Below, in pieces: positions 48,491 through 61,667 of a stretch of 64,000 nucleotides of DNA (position 1 is the first letter of the stretch; each line of letters starts with the position of its first letter). The DNA lies in contig NC_079150.1 of NCBI RefSeq assembly GCF_945859685.1, positions 2,056,331 through 2,120,330 on the forward strand, in the 5' to 3' direction. Both the position numbers and the translations under genes were made by a program. The notes below the pieces were generated by a model. The model worked only from the letters and a program-made list of their open reading frames with translations. It did not search any database and was not told where the DNA came from. Source of the stretch: Eupeodes corollae. Its lineage: Eukaryota > Arthropoda > Insecta > Diptera > Syrphidae.

Positions 48491-49036
48491 GTGCTATCGA
48501 AGCTGTAAAGCACTCCATACACAGTTCAACTTGTCTTTCAATTTAATGTCAATTCCATCAAATCAACTCGTGTGTGGGCTTGAATTTGATTTTTTTGAAG
48601 GTTAACGATTGAGTTGGAAGAAAATCAAAAGATTTTGAATTTGTTCAAGTTGGTGTGAATGTTTTCAACTTAGTTGAGGTGTGTGTAGGCAAGTCATTTG
48701 ATTTACTGTCAAACCAAACGCATTCCATCTCTTTCTTAGCAAGAAATTAAATGAGATAAAAAAACAGAGACGTGAATAATCTCAATAGAATTATCTCTGT
48801 GGTCATGTCTGATGTCTCGTCTCTCTGGTTTCGGTGTGGTTTTGTATTTGTATTTATTTGTGGTTTTGTATTTTTTAACGAGAAAAAAATGATGTTTTGA
48901 CAGTTGAAGCAGAAGTCTTTCAACAACGTTTATGTAGTGTGTTGCGAAGCATCAATTTAGTTGACAACTAAATTGAAAATAAAATTGAATCGTGTATGGA
49001 GTGCATAAGGTATTTTTAGCTTAAAACTCTTTTTTA

Positions 49037-49543
49037 ATTTTAATATTTATTAATCAAAATGAAATGGAAAAATAGTTGGAAGCTCAAATTATCTATATAC
49101 TTAGATTAATTAATATGGTATAGATTTTAATTGCAAAAAACATGTTTGGGCCGTTAAATTACGAACATTTAGTAGAATTCAATAAATTAGGCTCGCACAA
49201 CTTGATAATTCTTCAAAAGCATCTTTGATACGAATTGATACAATAATCCGAGGTGAATTCTGAATTTCGTGGTGATTATTGTAAATTAACGAATTAATTA
49301 TAATAAACTGATGTTGAACATGCTTTTTTCAAAACGAAAATGTACATTGGTTCGCTATCGACAAAATAACTACAAAAGTAAACCTTACAACTGACTTTTT
49401 CATCGAAAAAAGTTAAAAAAAACGTATTCACCTCTTCGATTTCTTGGTGCTTTGCAAAGTGACCTAGCCAACCGTATCATTTTGTTGTTGGTTTTTACAT
49501 TTATTCATTGACTAATTGTCAAAATTACAAAAACAACAATATA
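49037..49543 (+). repeat. Interspersed repeat R, copy 1
   Basis: About 500 bp closely matches 59012-59543 in the same orientation. Shared blocks include tttattaatcaaaatgaaatg, ttaggctcgcacaacttgat, caataatccgaggtgaattctg and acctcttc. No protein, TIR or tRNA promoter was seen. It may be a non-autonomous transposon or the end of a larger element. Confidence 0.8.
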
Positions 49544-50541
49544 ATCCCATATTCGTAAAGGAAGTAATTTTGGAACTAACTACTGAGTTTTGAGGGCAAA
49601 TTTCATAAATTAGAGGAGAAATGACAGCCATATTTAAATGAATTTATGAGTCTAATTTGATTTCCGGTTCAGCTTGAGTCAAACCAAGACGGCTACCAAG
49701 GATTTATGTCTTTATTAGAGTGTTTTTGAATGTTAGTTTTATTGCATCCTTCAGTCTTATGCAAACTTCCGCACACAGACAAATAATATTTTGTTTTTAC
49801 ATGGCAACCTCCCCGTGGCCAAACATCTGACAGTTCCTACATTGAGCAATACGATTTTTTTACGTTGATATGCCCAATTTACTTGATTGAAAACATGTAT
49901 TGTTATTCACAAGTTTTTTGTAATACACAGTTTTACAGGGGGTATTTTATTTTTTTTTTTGATAGGATTGATTTGCGAAGCCGACTGGTCCATATTTTCA
50001 AGGAGTGGATATATGGAATATAATCAGTAGTTTTAGATGGGCGATGAATGTAATTCATTTTTGCTTGTTTTGAAAATATTAAAACACCTTAAATGTATTC
50101 TTCGTTTTTCAGTTGTATTTAATTTAAATAAAGAATTTGAATTGAGTATTATTAGTGCTACAACATAATTATCACACTTCGTTTTCAATTCTATTTATAC
50201 ACTTTTTGTTTTAAATTCTAACATCATAAAAGAGACTTGCATGCTTAAATGCAAATAAATATTATTTACATTTATTAGTTAACTTAATTTAATAAACGAG
50301 TAATAAATAGGTAGATAACAAGCATAATTTAAATTTATCTATTTGACGAGACATGCGAGGAGGGTCTTATTGTTGCACTTAAAAATTAGCATGTCTTTAG
50401 CCTCTTCTATTTCTTTCACAGCTTGGCCTCGTTGAGAAAATAATTAAAAAAGGTGGGACTAAAAAGACACGTCTTTCTTCAGATTCAATTTGAATAATTA
50501 ATATTCCTAATTACAAGAAGATCTAATTATGCGTTGTGCGC
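49544..50541. other. 3' flank of the NT5DC gene
   Basis: No gene is recognised. The 3' UTR of the minus-strand nucleotidase starts at 50541 and runs leftwards. The rest is AT-rich intergenic DNA. Confidence 0.45.
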
Positions 50542-53500
50542 TTACATAAAGTAAGATATATATTCATGTGGCATAACACCTCTCCTGGGATAAAATGTAT
50601 GTGCTACAGAATAATGGAGTAAATTGGTAATATCACTCGTGTAGATATCAGCAAATCGGAATAAGCGTCTTGAGAAATATGTTGGATTATGGTAGGTGCG
50701 AAACACACTACCGAATTGTGTGTTGAATACTTTTTTTGTTTCATTCCTGTCATAAAGAAATAAAAGAGTAAATATTAATGCGTTTATTTATAAAATAAGT
50801 TCAATATTTTTAATGTTACCTTAATATATCTCTTTCGTTCATCCAGTTTTTTAAACTTATTTGAGCTGCTTCGGATTCGTTATCTTGGTGATCTTCAATT
50901 AGTTGTGTAAGCATTTGTAACCAGTTGGCATTTTTCTTAAATTGCTCGTCGTTTAGTGTGTTTATTTCATGCTGGTAAGTAAAACGTTCTTAAGTTTTGA
51001 ATTTTTAAAACATTGTTCAACTTACTGTCAATTCACTGATTATTGCACCCGTACGCCAACCATGTTCCAATGTTACATCAGCTAAATCACTGTACGGATG
51101 ATCACCAAAATATAACACAGAATGTCCATGCCATCCTGTTAACTCTTGAAGTTGTTTAACTGTACCCTGAGTATTAGAAATAAAAAAAATAGCAAATAAA
51201 AAAAAGGACCAAAAGGATTTATTGCAAAACTTCTTACCTCATAATAAATTTTACCTCTTTCGAGCTTAGAAACTCTATCCCATACATGCGTGTTAGTTTT
51301 TTCGTCATATAAACGTATTGGCCGAGATTCATCAGTGAAAAATTTGGGTTTTCGGGCTTGTACTATAATTACGTCGAAATAATCTCTCCAATTAGAACCT
51401 GCCAATAAAGTCATGCCTCGATTTCTATAAACAAAAAATAAATAAACACATGCTTTGTAATTCTTATCGCACTGATTTGAGATACATAAATTGTTATTTA
51501 TAGTATAAACGACATCTATGTGAAAGTTTGATATCCTATCCGTGGTATTTTAGTTTTCCAAACTCAGGCTGAAAGAATTTCTGATTTGAATTTTGTTTGT
51601 TAAGAATATGTTTATTATCCTAAGAAAAATAGCTAAACACAGAAATGGGCAACTTTCAGATTAGCACACCGAGCCAATAATAATTATTAAAATTTCTCAA
51701 TGAACTAAAAACAAATAAAAAGACTTTTTCCTGTGTAAGAAAGTTTAGTAAAAGAAAGAAGGTTTGGCAGATGAAAACTTGTATCTCTTGAGACGTCATA
51801 ATGGTTTATGTTTTTCCTAAATGATGCACCAAATTTAAAGAATAAGAACTTTTTTCTATAATAAATAAACACAGTGCGATCAATTGGAGGGAGGACAGCA
51901 TTTGAAAGGAGATATCAATGCACATTGGTTTTGAATGTCTGCACATTGGAATGAGTGGTTAATGTTGAGTCTGGTAAAGCATTTCACATTCGTGTCGTAG
52001 TAAAAAGAATCTCTGTAGTTCACAGTATATGCAAACTTGCTTTCACTGGTAAATTGATGGGCATTCCTGGAAGAACTGGTATCACGATTAAATTTTTTTA
52101 GGGGAGGAATGCCACTGGCTATTTCACTAGAGCATTGTTTATGAAAATAGAGATGACAGACATAAATTTTGAATTAATTGATAATTAAAATTTGTGTCTT
52201 TTATTTATGTTCCAATCTTCTTTTTGTTGCATCGGTTTTAATAACTAAATGTAAACAATTCCAATTGAAAGATTTTTTTTTAATTATTAAATAAATAAGT
52301 AAATGTAGTGCGAAATAAGGTATTTTTTGAATTGATTTGAAATTTTCTTTCATACAATTTCCAAGTTTTTTTGTGACACTCACCAAACAATAATTTGGTA
52401 ACATAAAACGCAAAATTGTACTAATGATGATTATTCATGTTATTTCAAAACCTTGATGTTATAGCCTTGTTAAGACGAAGAATTCTTCAGATATTAAAAG
52501 CCAATTTAAAACTAAATTTCACAATTTCCAAAATCATGGGTCTAAACTTTAGTTTTCTTACTTGCGTCTTAAAGCCAAGATTTTCATTCATAAAAAATGT
52601 CTAACTCGAGATTTTAATCAAACATTCCATTTTTATGGTAGAGAAATAGAAAAAGTGGGTCCCTTGTTTCCGTCCGTCTGTCTGTCTGTCCTGGCCAATA
52701 CACCCCAAGGCAATAGGCCAATTGACTTCACCCCAAGGCAATAGGTCAATTGACTTCAAACCTGAAATAATGAGATTGAGCCGATTAAGGGTTTTTTCAT
52801 TTCTGTTTAAGACTAAATTTTTTTCTAATTCGATATATCCAAACGGGTCATCAGTTTTAACGCAAATCAAATGTCAAACGTATATCCCATTTGTCGAATT
52901 GAAAATGTTTAAATTTCTCGTTTCAAGGTCCTTAAAGTTGAAATAAAAGATTTTTAGAAAGATGTGTGTGCGTGCGTGTGTCTACGTTCGGGGAAGTTTT
53001 TTTCGTGGCCCATAGGTCAAGAACTAGTAGAGATTTCGACTAAAAAAAAATTTTGTTGTACCTATAATAATGCACAATGGTGCAGAAAGGACTCTCGAAA
53101 AATTGCGTGGGAGGTTTTTTTTAACATAGCAATATAAAAAAGAACATTATGGTTAAGCCAAAATATCTCACGAACTAATACCACTTAACTTGAATCAAAA
53201 AAATCACTATCATTAAAAAACGTGTAAGTTAAAATTTTCTTTTTTTTTACACTTTAAAATTTTCAGAAAGTAATAAGCTAATAGCAAGCGTCAAACTACG
53301 ATTAGAGACTTATCATAAGTGCATGTGTTAGTTGTTATTAAAAAATATTACAATTAAAGCTAACACACGCAGAAAATACAAAACACAATTAACATTTAAC
53401 TATTACGGAACAAAACATAAAATGAGAACGTTTACGATAGTGGAGCACTGGTTCTAAACAATGATTTTAATCCCACCTTATTTAAACTTAAATCTATCGT

Positions 53501-56500
53501 GAACAGTTTAAGATACATATATAAAATGCTTATTCGACTTAAAGCTTCATTCTTTCAATAGTTAGTTCTATGGAAGTCAATATGTATAAAGTCAAATGTA
53601 CGCTGGAGATCAGTTCCGCCTCGGTAATTCAAATGTACACAAGATAGCAAAGAGTTGATGAAAAAATACTAAGTCATTATTGACACGCCTTAGATGGAGA
53701 GATTGCTTTTGAAGAAGTAGAATACGATGTTCATAGGGAGGTAGATCATAAGGATCATCCCAAGGAACACCCTTTGGGGCAAAGCGAATGAAATTATGTT
53801 GAATTGATTCAATACGTTGTCTATGAATTTCGTAATAGGGAGTCTATACCTGCGAAGCATATTCAAAATGGGGACGAACATGGCAGTTATACAAAGAAGA
53901 AGTAACATAGGGATCATTGAACTCCTTTGCCCAGCGTTTTATAAAACCAAGCATAGAACTTGCCTTATTAACAATAAAGTTAATGTGGTGTGTAAACTCT
54001 AAGTTGGAACAGAAATGTACACCTAAATCTTTAAATGTGGAGACACGACGGAGCTTTTGCTGAGATATACAGTAGTCAAATACGTTACTGAATAGTTTTT
54101 TTGTAAAAGTTATCCTCTGGCATTTTAAATGGTTGAAAGGCTGTTTTTCCCACACCAAAATGTGAAACTATCAATGTCGGGTTGTAAGTTTTTCCCACAC
54201 CAAAATGTGAAACTATCAATGTCGGCTTGTAAAAAAAATAAGATCATGGGTGGACTTTATTATTTTAAAAATCTTCATGTCGTCAGCAAAAATGAGAAGT
54301 GACGATACATCGTTAATAGACAGGATGAACAGAAAAGGGCCAAGATGGCTTCCCTGGGGAGCACCAGAAGGCAACAAAAGGTTCAGAATGACAATTTCTA
54401 AATTTTACCTCATAGGATCTGCTTTCAAGGTATGATTTAATCCAAGCTATTAAAATGGTGGAAAACCAAGAGCTTAAAGTTTAAATAAAATTATAAAATA
54501 TAACATCAAATTATTCCGTGGCTAAGTTGGTCAAAAGCTTTAGAAAAGTGAGTGTATACATAGTCAACATCATAATCTTGTTCTAAAGCGTTTGAACATA
54601 TGTTGGAGAATGTAAGGAGATTTGTAACGGTTGATCTTTTTTTAACAAAACCATGTTGCTATTCGCAAATGAGATTTTTACTAAAAAATGCTATACTTTC
54701 ACAAACAACTTGTTCAAACACTTTAGGAATGCAAGAAAGCTTTGCAATGGGCCTGTAGTTGCTTATACCATACTTGATTCCTTTCTTGAAAATTGGTGTT
54801 AGAAATGACTTCTTTCATATACTGGGAAATTTGTCTGTTTTTAGAGAAAGTTTAAATAACAATGTAAGGGGTTCAACTAAGGCATAACTACAATTTTTTA
54901 ATACTATCGCGGTAATACCATCGGGACCGGCTGAACAGTCATCATTCAACGCAGAATATTGTAGGTACGTTGTTATTTGAATACAAGGGATATTCAAATA
55001 ACTACGTAAAATCCTTATTCACTCAGACTTTTTACTAATTCACTAGTCTTTCATTATTTCTGTCTGTTTCGAATTATCATATTCGTAAGATTCTCCACTA
55101 GACGTTCCCCAAAAATTGTGCAGATATCACCCTATTCGACAACCACTACGAGAGTACTATGGTTTTTATATAAAATGGTGGAAGCGTGGGAGACAAAACA
55201 GAAGCCTATGGCATATCAATGTATACTTTATGGATCTCAGATTTGATTTGAACGTTTCGAAAGGTAATTACTAACCCAAGAAAGAAGAAATTCACTAAAA
55301 CGAAATGCACGCATTTTCGATAAAAGAACTTGAGGCCAAACTCTATTATTTGCCTTTGAAATATGAAATGCAATAATCTTACTTTCTCCAAACCCATGTA
55401 AAGACTTGTTGCACTGTTAAACCATGAAAACACCAATGAACTTATAGTTTTAAGCCCATAATGCCGGGCATTAAAAAGCATTCGTTTTTCAAGTTATTTC
55501 TTAAGCTAAAAACTAATCAGCGTACCAATGACCTTGAAAAGAATGGGCTCGTGCAATTGGACCTGGACAGGTTTGACAAATGGTGTATTCCATCCTGCAA
55601 AGAGATCTGTAGAGTAGGACATATGGAAAAGCTTATGCAGTGGTTTTGCCAGCGATGAAGAACACCTCTTCTGAACAACAGAAGGGAAACTATCCGACTC
55701 GGCGGATTTCAGAACGTCTTTTAGTAGTCTAGTAACATTCCATATATTCGTTTTTAAGTAAAGCAGGTGTCATGTCAATCACTGATGGGCAGATATATCA
55801 CTGCTCAAATTTTTCATAGCCATTAATGCATTACGTTCAAGAATATTCGTTAGTGAAAACACCTATTTCACATGGAAATGGAGGGTAATTTTAAAACTAA
55901 ACAAAATTTACTTACACAAACGGAAATGGACTATTGGTAACTAAAAATAATTTCTTTCCAGCTTTGATTAGCCGCTCGAAAAATCCTGGCAATAACGGAT
56001 TTTTTTCAATGAAACTTTCTGCATCTTCCAACACAATTTGATGCATAATTGGATGACAACGCTGTACAGAACTCTTGACATCATCAAATAATATCTCTGG
56101 ATGATAATCAATGTGATTCTTTTCGAAATATTCGGCAACATTGCATAGCAAGCACATTTCTGGAACGGAGAACAAATCCGCTAGCTGCACCATTTTTGCT
56201 TTAACATCTTGCTAAGGAAAAAATAAAAAATGAAATAAAATAAAAGCAATAACAGAAAAAATTAAACAAATAAAAAAAATAATAAACAACGACGTTTCAC
56301 CTGATAGCTTTTAGAGTGTCCTTCAACGTAAGCAATTGGTATTATTCGGTTTTTGTAAATTTTTAAAACCTCTGAGTCCGGAATTTTCGTCAGGCCCCGA
56401 TAGACTGAACCCAATTGAATTTGCAAAAAAGAATCCAATTTTAGTAGAAGACCTTTTTCGATGTCATAGTGAAGACCGCGTACAGCGAATCCGGGCTTGT

Positions 56501-57399
56501 ATTCGAGTTGGGCAATTTCTTCGGGATACTGGAATTAAAAACATGTTGCTTGTTTTCCGTCCTTTTTTTAAAGGAATTCATGTAATTTTAAAAATATACC
56601 TTAAATTTTTTTATCAGCATATCACGTCCCAGGTTGTAAAGCAAGTCATGCAAACATGATTTGTAACAGGCCAATGTGTAATCATAATCAAAGCCATAGA
56701 CTTCAACTTCTTGCAAGTCGAGCTCGTTGCAAGCGAATACCCCTTGCAGGTTAACATTTTTGGGCAGTTTCTTAGCTTAAATGGTTGAAAAAAAAACAAC
56801 AAAAGATATTTAAATAAGTTTTAAAAGCTAAATCAAATGAATATCAATATTTATTTTGAAATTTGTTTATAGTAATATATGATAAAGCTGTTTATAACAT
56901 CAAACAAAACCTAGTTTCACTTAAATTTAAAAAAAAACTTGATGCGCGAGGATGATCGAATGTAGGTGACCATTGAGAATGTTTCGGTTGGATGCCGCGA
57001 ATGTGAACAAATGTAAACTTAAAGCAACATTTGATACCTCTAATAATTTAATGTTACACCTACTTGTATGAATATAACTGACTGTTCACAAGGTTTAAAT
57101 TAAAACCTATTAAGATTGAAAAAAGTACCCATTTTGATGGATGAACGAAGAATCTAATTGATGTACCACTTACATTCGAATGTTTGTCTGCTCTGCTCAT
57201 AAATTAACTTAAAATCATCCAGTGTTGATGGTTTATTTGTACAAAATGAAACAGCATTAGATGTACGAACCCTGCCACCGATTTCCTTAATTGGTTTCAA
57301 AAATGATAAATTAACCAAAAACGGATGGCTTTTGGTTAGTATTTGGCGAGTATTCACAATCAAGGGAAAATTAATGCGGATTGATTGCGAGAGAATCAT
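50542..57399 (-). CDS. NT5DC: NT5DC-type HAD-superfamily 5'-nucleotidase domain protein (eight exons)
   Basis: This family contains HAD hydrolases related to cytosolic IMP/GMP 5'-nucleotidase; substrates of NT5DC2/3 are not settled. Minus-strand exons are 57399-57174, 56775-56600, 56528-56301, 56211-55916, 51424-51238, 51166-51026, 50971-50820 and 50746-50542. Phases close exactly, giving 536 residues, the usual size. HAD motif I is GFDYDYTLA (nucleophile Asp about 105, Asp 107). Motif II is LFLVTNSP (Thr about 302). Motif III Lys lies in QARKPKFF (about 334-336), and motif IV is FGDHPYSDL (about 391-399). The C-terminus ends GVMPHEYISYFM. The first 60 residues are basic and hydrophobic without early acidic residues, resembling a mitochondrial presequence (inference). 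Intron 4 is 4.5 kb and full of LINE debris, yet the gene itself has no lesion. Confidence 0.94.
51870..52170 (-). mobile_element. LINE family A copy 5, 3'-end fragment in NT5DC intron 4
   Basis: The sequence from cacagtgcgatcaattggag through aatgcacattggttttgaatg to gtctggtaaagcatttcaca matches the 3' part of LINE A copy 3 (16030-16330) in the same orientation. Only about 300 bp remains. Confidence 0.8.
52640..53120. repeat. Unclassified repeat with CTGT run and 28-bp tandem duplication, in NT5DC intron 4
   Basis: The block starts with tccgtctgtctgtctgtcctgg. A 28-bp unit beginning ccccaaggcaatagg is tandemly duplicated at 52703-52758. The right part (tggtgcagaaaggactctcg, 53085-53108) has a relative in the complement of 61440-61560 (gcagaaaggactctcaaaattg). 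The frames at 52562-52946 derive from this repeat and are not genes. Confidence 0.6.
53570..54997 (-). mobile_element. LINE family B copy 2, reverse transcriptase relic in NT5DC intron 4
   Basis: On the minus strand the upstream part (54997-54815) reads CSAGPDGITAIVLKNCSYALVEPL, the start of a reverse transcriptase domain. Downstream (54158-53690) it reads FKDLGVHFCSNLEFTHHINFIVNKA, SSMLGFIKRW and NCHVRPHFEYASQV, then frame-shifted RQRIESIQHNFIRFALP and DPYDLP. This is the typical post-RT region of Jockey/CR1-group LINEs. The FADD catalytic part is lost. A 45-bp tandem duplication (gtttttcccacaccaaaatg...) occurs at 54143-54232. Confidence 0.87.
55140..55450 (-). mobile_element. LINE family A copy 6, fragment in NT5DC intron 4
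   Basis: The sequence matches the 16940-17130 part of LINE A copy 3 in the same orientation. Words such as ttctttcgaa...taattactaacccaag and atgcacgcattttcgataaa correspond to the WVSNYLS and LLSKMRAF region of the reverse transcriptase on the minus strand. It is short and degraded. Confidence 0.65.
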
Positions 57400-59011
57400 T
57401 TCGATTTAAAATAAATGTGTCCAAAACTTTCGAACACACAATAAAATTCACTTAATTTCAGTCAACACCTTGTTATGTACTTATTGGAAGAAGAGAGATT
57501 TGTTTTCATTTAAAAATAAAAACTAACTGAATCGTAATCGAGCACAAACCAAAAATACTTTTTTTAAAAAGATGGGGATCTCAGAATGACATTTCTGTTT
57601 GCCTACAACCTACTGGGGACTAAATGGGAGAAGGTGTGCGAGAAATGATGCAAAAACCAAACCCATTCTCACACTTAGTCCTCAGGCCTTAACAATCCTA
57701 ACCAATAGAACCTGAAGTGCTGACATGGTCTTAAATTGGAAGAATTGTATGCTTTTTAATATCAATTTAAATAAATGTTGTAAATGTATATTAAGTAAAA
57801 TAAAATTGACCAAATACATATTAAGTGATTTAATAGAGCGGTATTTTGTTTACTTAAATTATTTGCGAACGCAATATGATCTGCAACTGATTGAGTTTAA
57901 CTGGAAATGGACAAAAGTAGAACTCAATACTTTGTAAAACAAAAAAACAGACTTGCTTATACATATTTTCTACATAATAACCTACAATACTAAAGAACAA
58001 ACTCTCCAATTTATTCAGCTGTAGTTTCTTTTTGTGTATTTTATAAATTTTCCTTAACTTTTGTACTATATTTCTATGCTGCAATATGTTATTTTTTTTA
58101 ATTGAATTTTATAAAATAAAGTTATGAAATATATTTGCTTTTTTTCGCATTGTCAAACATTATGCTTTAATAAATCTTTGATTTTTTTAAAAGTTCCGAC
58201 ATATGATGTGAACTTTATAACATTTAATAAACTCGACTGTATTACCATTTTAATGGACCATTCGTTTGTTTTCCTCAAATACTTTACTGCCACTGATTCA
58301 ATTTTATACAAAAGATTATTAGAATATCTTGAATATAAATCAGTTAAACGCTAAAACAACTTAACAAGAAGTTTTTTTGTTGGTGAAAATGAAGTTAGTG
58401 TATAAACCAATTTAAACAAGTGTAGAGGCACCTCAAATAAGCACTTTGGAAAAGTCTCCTAGGAAATAATAACATTTATTTTTCGTGGTGAATTATGAAA
58501 CGTCAATTATTTCATTGAACGTTGAATTCAATTCTAATACTAATGCTTGGATTTTTTTAAAAGCCATTCAAATTGTTTTTGTTTTTTTTTTTTAAGCAAA
58601 CTGGATTTAAATAATAGTGCTAAGTGGCCACATATTCAATGGACGAACCGTAGCTTAATCCATATATATGAAAGATATGGACAAATTACGAAATAAGCCC
58701 GTATGTATCCTTATTTGTACAGTTTTCAATCATACTTTCCGTGCTCCTGAGGATAACCGGTAAATTTAAACTGTTTTTTCAAAAAAAAAAAATTATCTAG
58801 GACCTAATTCATCAAAAACTCATATGAAATGCATGAAATCCCTCTTACAAAGCATTTTATTTGCTCTGTATTTATTCAACTGGTTCTATTATTATATTAT
58901 TATAGTTCTGATTATTTTTTTTAAACATTCGTGTTCCTTTGATATGTAACATATGTTCTTTTGTAGGAAAATATATGTATGCTTTCATCAATCAAGAATG
59001 TTATTCATAGA
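57400..59011. promoter_or_regulatory. 5' flank of the NT5DC gene
   Basis: The NT5DC start codon is at 57399 on the minus strand, so its promoter lies just to the right. A somewhat GC-richer segment occurs at 57580-57720. No gene is recognised; the frames at 57725-58354 are AT-rich with no domain. Confidence 0.4.
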
Positions 59012-59543
59012 TTTAATATTTATTAATCAAAATGAAATGAAAAAAAAAAATAGTTGCAAGCTTAAATTATTGAGAAAAAAACTGTTTACAAATATACTTG
59101 GATTAATTAATTTAATATAGATTTTATTTGCAAACAATATATTTAAGCCATTAACAAACATTCAAAAAATTAGGCTCGCACAACTTGATGATTCTGCGAA
59201 CGTATCTTTGATACGAATGGATACAATAATCCGAGGTGAATTCTGAATTTCGTGGTGATTATTGTAAATTAATGAATTAATTATAATAAACTGAAGTTGA
59301 ACATGCTTTTTTCAAAACAAAAATGTACATTTGTTCGCTATCAACAAAATAACTGCAAAAGTAAACCTTAAAACTGACCTTTTCATCAAAAAAAGTAAAA
59401 AAAAAAACTGGAAACAAAATTATTCACCTCTTCATTTCCTTGTTGCTTTGCAAAGTGCCGCTAGCCCACCGCATAGTTTAGTAAGCGGCTCTTGCATCTA
59501 ATCATGGACTAATTGTCAAAATTACGAATCCAACGATGTAAAC
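59012..59543 (+). repeat. Interspersed repeat R, copy 2
   Basis: This copy matches 49037-49543 in the same orientation, with small indels and A-run length changes. The flanking sequences of the two copies are different, which supports an interspersed rather than a segmental duplication. Confidence 0.8.
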
Positions 59544-61660
59544 AAACAGGTGTTGGAAAGTGGAAAGTACGAAAGATTCCCATCTTGATAAATGGAGTAT
59601 TTTTGACACAAATTGTCTGAAGGCCATCATCAAAGGCATGGCTCAGTTCTCATTTGAATTATAGCAGTTCAGCTTAATCTGTCACACGAGCATGGTTAGT
59701 TAATTGGCCAGTTTATATTTCTAAGAATTCTGAAAATTTTCTTAGACGAATTGACAAACCTGGTATATGATATATGAAAATTATCTATTAATTCTCATAC
59801 AGCACTCAAATTGGCTCAACTCTCCGCCGCACGAATTTTGACTCGCTTTTTTTTATTTGATAGATATGTGCAAATAAATAATTATTATGCATGTCAATTT
59901 AGAGGGACATTTATTTCTATTAATTAATTTACAAAGTTCACTTTTTCACATAAAATACAAGCAAAAATGGTTGACTTTGACATTTCTTCCCTGTTCTCAG
60001 TTCAGTATTGCCATACTAGTTTTTTGTTCTTGAAGATATCTTTGATTTTAGTGTTCAAAGGCAAAAAATACTTTGCATATACCCAAACTCACACTACCTA
60101 TATCCTATACTGCGCCAAGAGGGTTGGCGACAGCGGGCAGCAGGGCGTCCCTTACATACCTCGCTGTTAGTACGCGCACCGTAAAACATATTCTTTTGTT
60201 ATTTTCAGAAAATTTTATAAAGACAACGTTTTGAAATTAAATTTTTGACACAGTGCTTTGTTGCCATATTTTGAATTTGTCCATATCAAATACATTCGAT
60301 GAAGGTATTTTTTTTTAATTTTTATTTTTTATTGTAAAGTGGTAAGTATGTGATTGATATGTATTTAGCAGAATTGTGAGGCCTTAAGCCGTTTCGTGAT
60401 TGCAGCTCAGCCTTGACTCCATCTGGAAATAAACGGTCATCTTAAATGGCCAAGGCGTTGACTCTCTGACGTCGTAAACCATTTTTACGTCAAATAGTCA
60501 ATGGGTTAACCGTTTACCTTGACCTTCTAATATAAGATTAAGACTGTTTTCCAAAATATATTTTGCAGTGCAAAACAACTGTGTTCAAATTGAAAAGATT
60601 GAGAATTTATGCATGGTGTACCTGTTTGGAAACATATTTCTCTATATTTATCCTTTGGGGAGCAGATAGGTCCAGAGTTTTAATACATATACAATTTTCA
60701 TTTATTTTAATTTTTTCATTATTTTAAACTATGGACTTTTACATGCATATCAATGTTCGCTTGAACTAAATCAACACTTTATGTACAAATATATGTAAAT
60801 TGAAATGAAATTTTAGCGGTTGCACGACTATTTTAAAATGGTTTTGTATGTTTGTCAGGTGTAATTAATTACTTAAGTAATAACGTTACATAAAATGCCC
60901 ATCTAATTTTTAGGAATTTAATTTGGGAATTAAGATCAACAAACCTTAACACTTTAAATTTCAAATTTAAATTAACTTATTTTTTTATTTGTAACTAAAT
61001 CTTTGTCAATTTGAATTTTCACCTCAATTATTATTGATTTCTTTATATGGTGCTAACATCACACCAACTGAAAAGAGTTTTAAATTAAGACAATAACTGA
61101 TAAGTTTCTACCCCGTTTAAATATTCTTAACAATTAAACATTTAAAATATATTTTGCATATGATTAAATATTTTGATTTCAAAGTCGTTTTTTTGTAAAC
61201 GAGGTTCATTTTTACTATTATTTGAGTTCTGTTATATTTGTAAAAAAAATTAGCTGAATGTCCAAAACAATATTTTATGTGAGATGAAATTAATATGAAG
61301 CCAATGTTTTTAATTTTGATATTTGAGTTGAAAGTAAATTTTTAGCAAGATTTAGTATTGTTTTTTCCCAATATATAATATATAATATAAAATTTAACTC
61401 AAGTCGCTAGCGTCATTGGTTCAACTATTTTTAAATTGCTATGGTGCAAAAAATTCTTATTCAATTTTGAGAGTCCTTTCTGCATGTTTCTGCACTACTA
61501 TCCGTTTATTTGAAGTCACTATCTCCACTGGATCTTGAGCTATGGACGACAAAAAAAAGTCATATTTCATTATACACATTCTATATAAATTTTAAGTTTT
61601 TATACAATTATTTGACGTCTCAAACAAAGGGTTAATTTACGAAGAATAATAAATAAACTT
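59544..61660. other. Intergenic DNA, no gene seen
   Basis: No gene is recognised. A GC-richer patch at 60110-60180 (gccaagagggttggcgacagcggg) stands out but gives no domain. A repeat related to 53000-53110 lies at 61440-61560 on the opposite strand. Confidence 0.45.
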
Positions 61661-61667
61661 CACTTAC

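Noticed and set aside
50542..57399. Separate short genes at 51139-51414, 55912-56193 and 57154-57399
   Set aside because: They are exons of one NT5DC-type gene; splice phases and HAD motifs join them.
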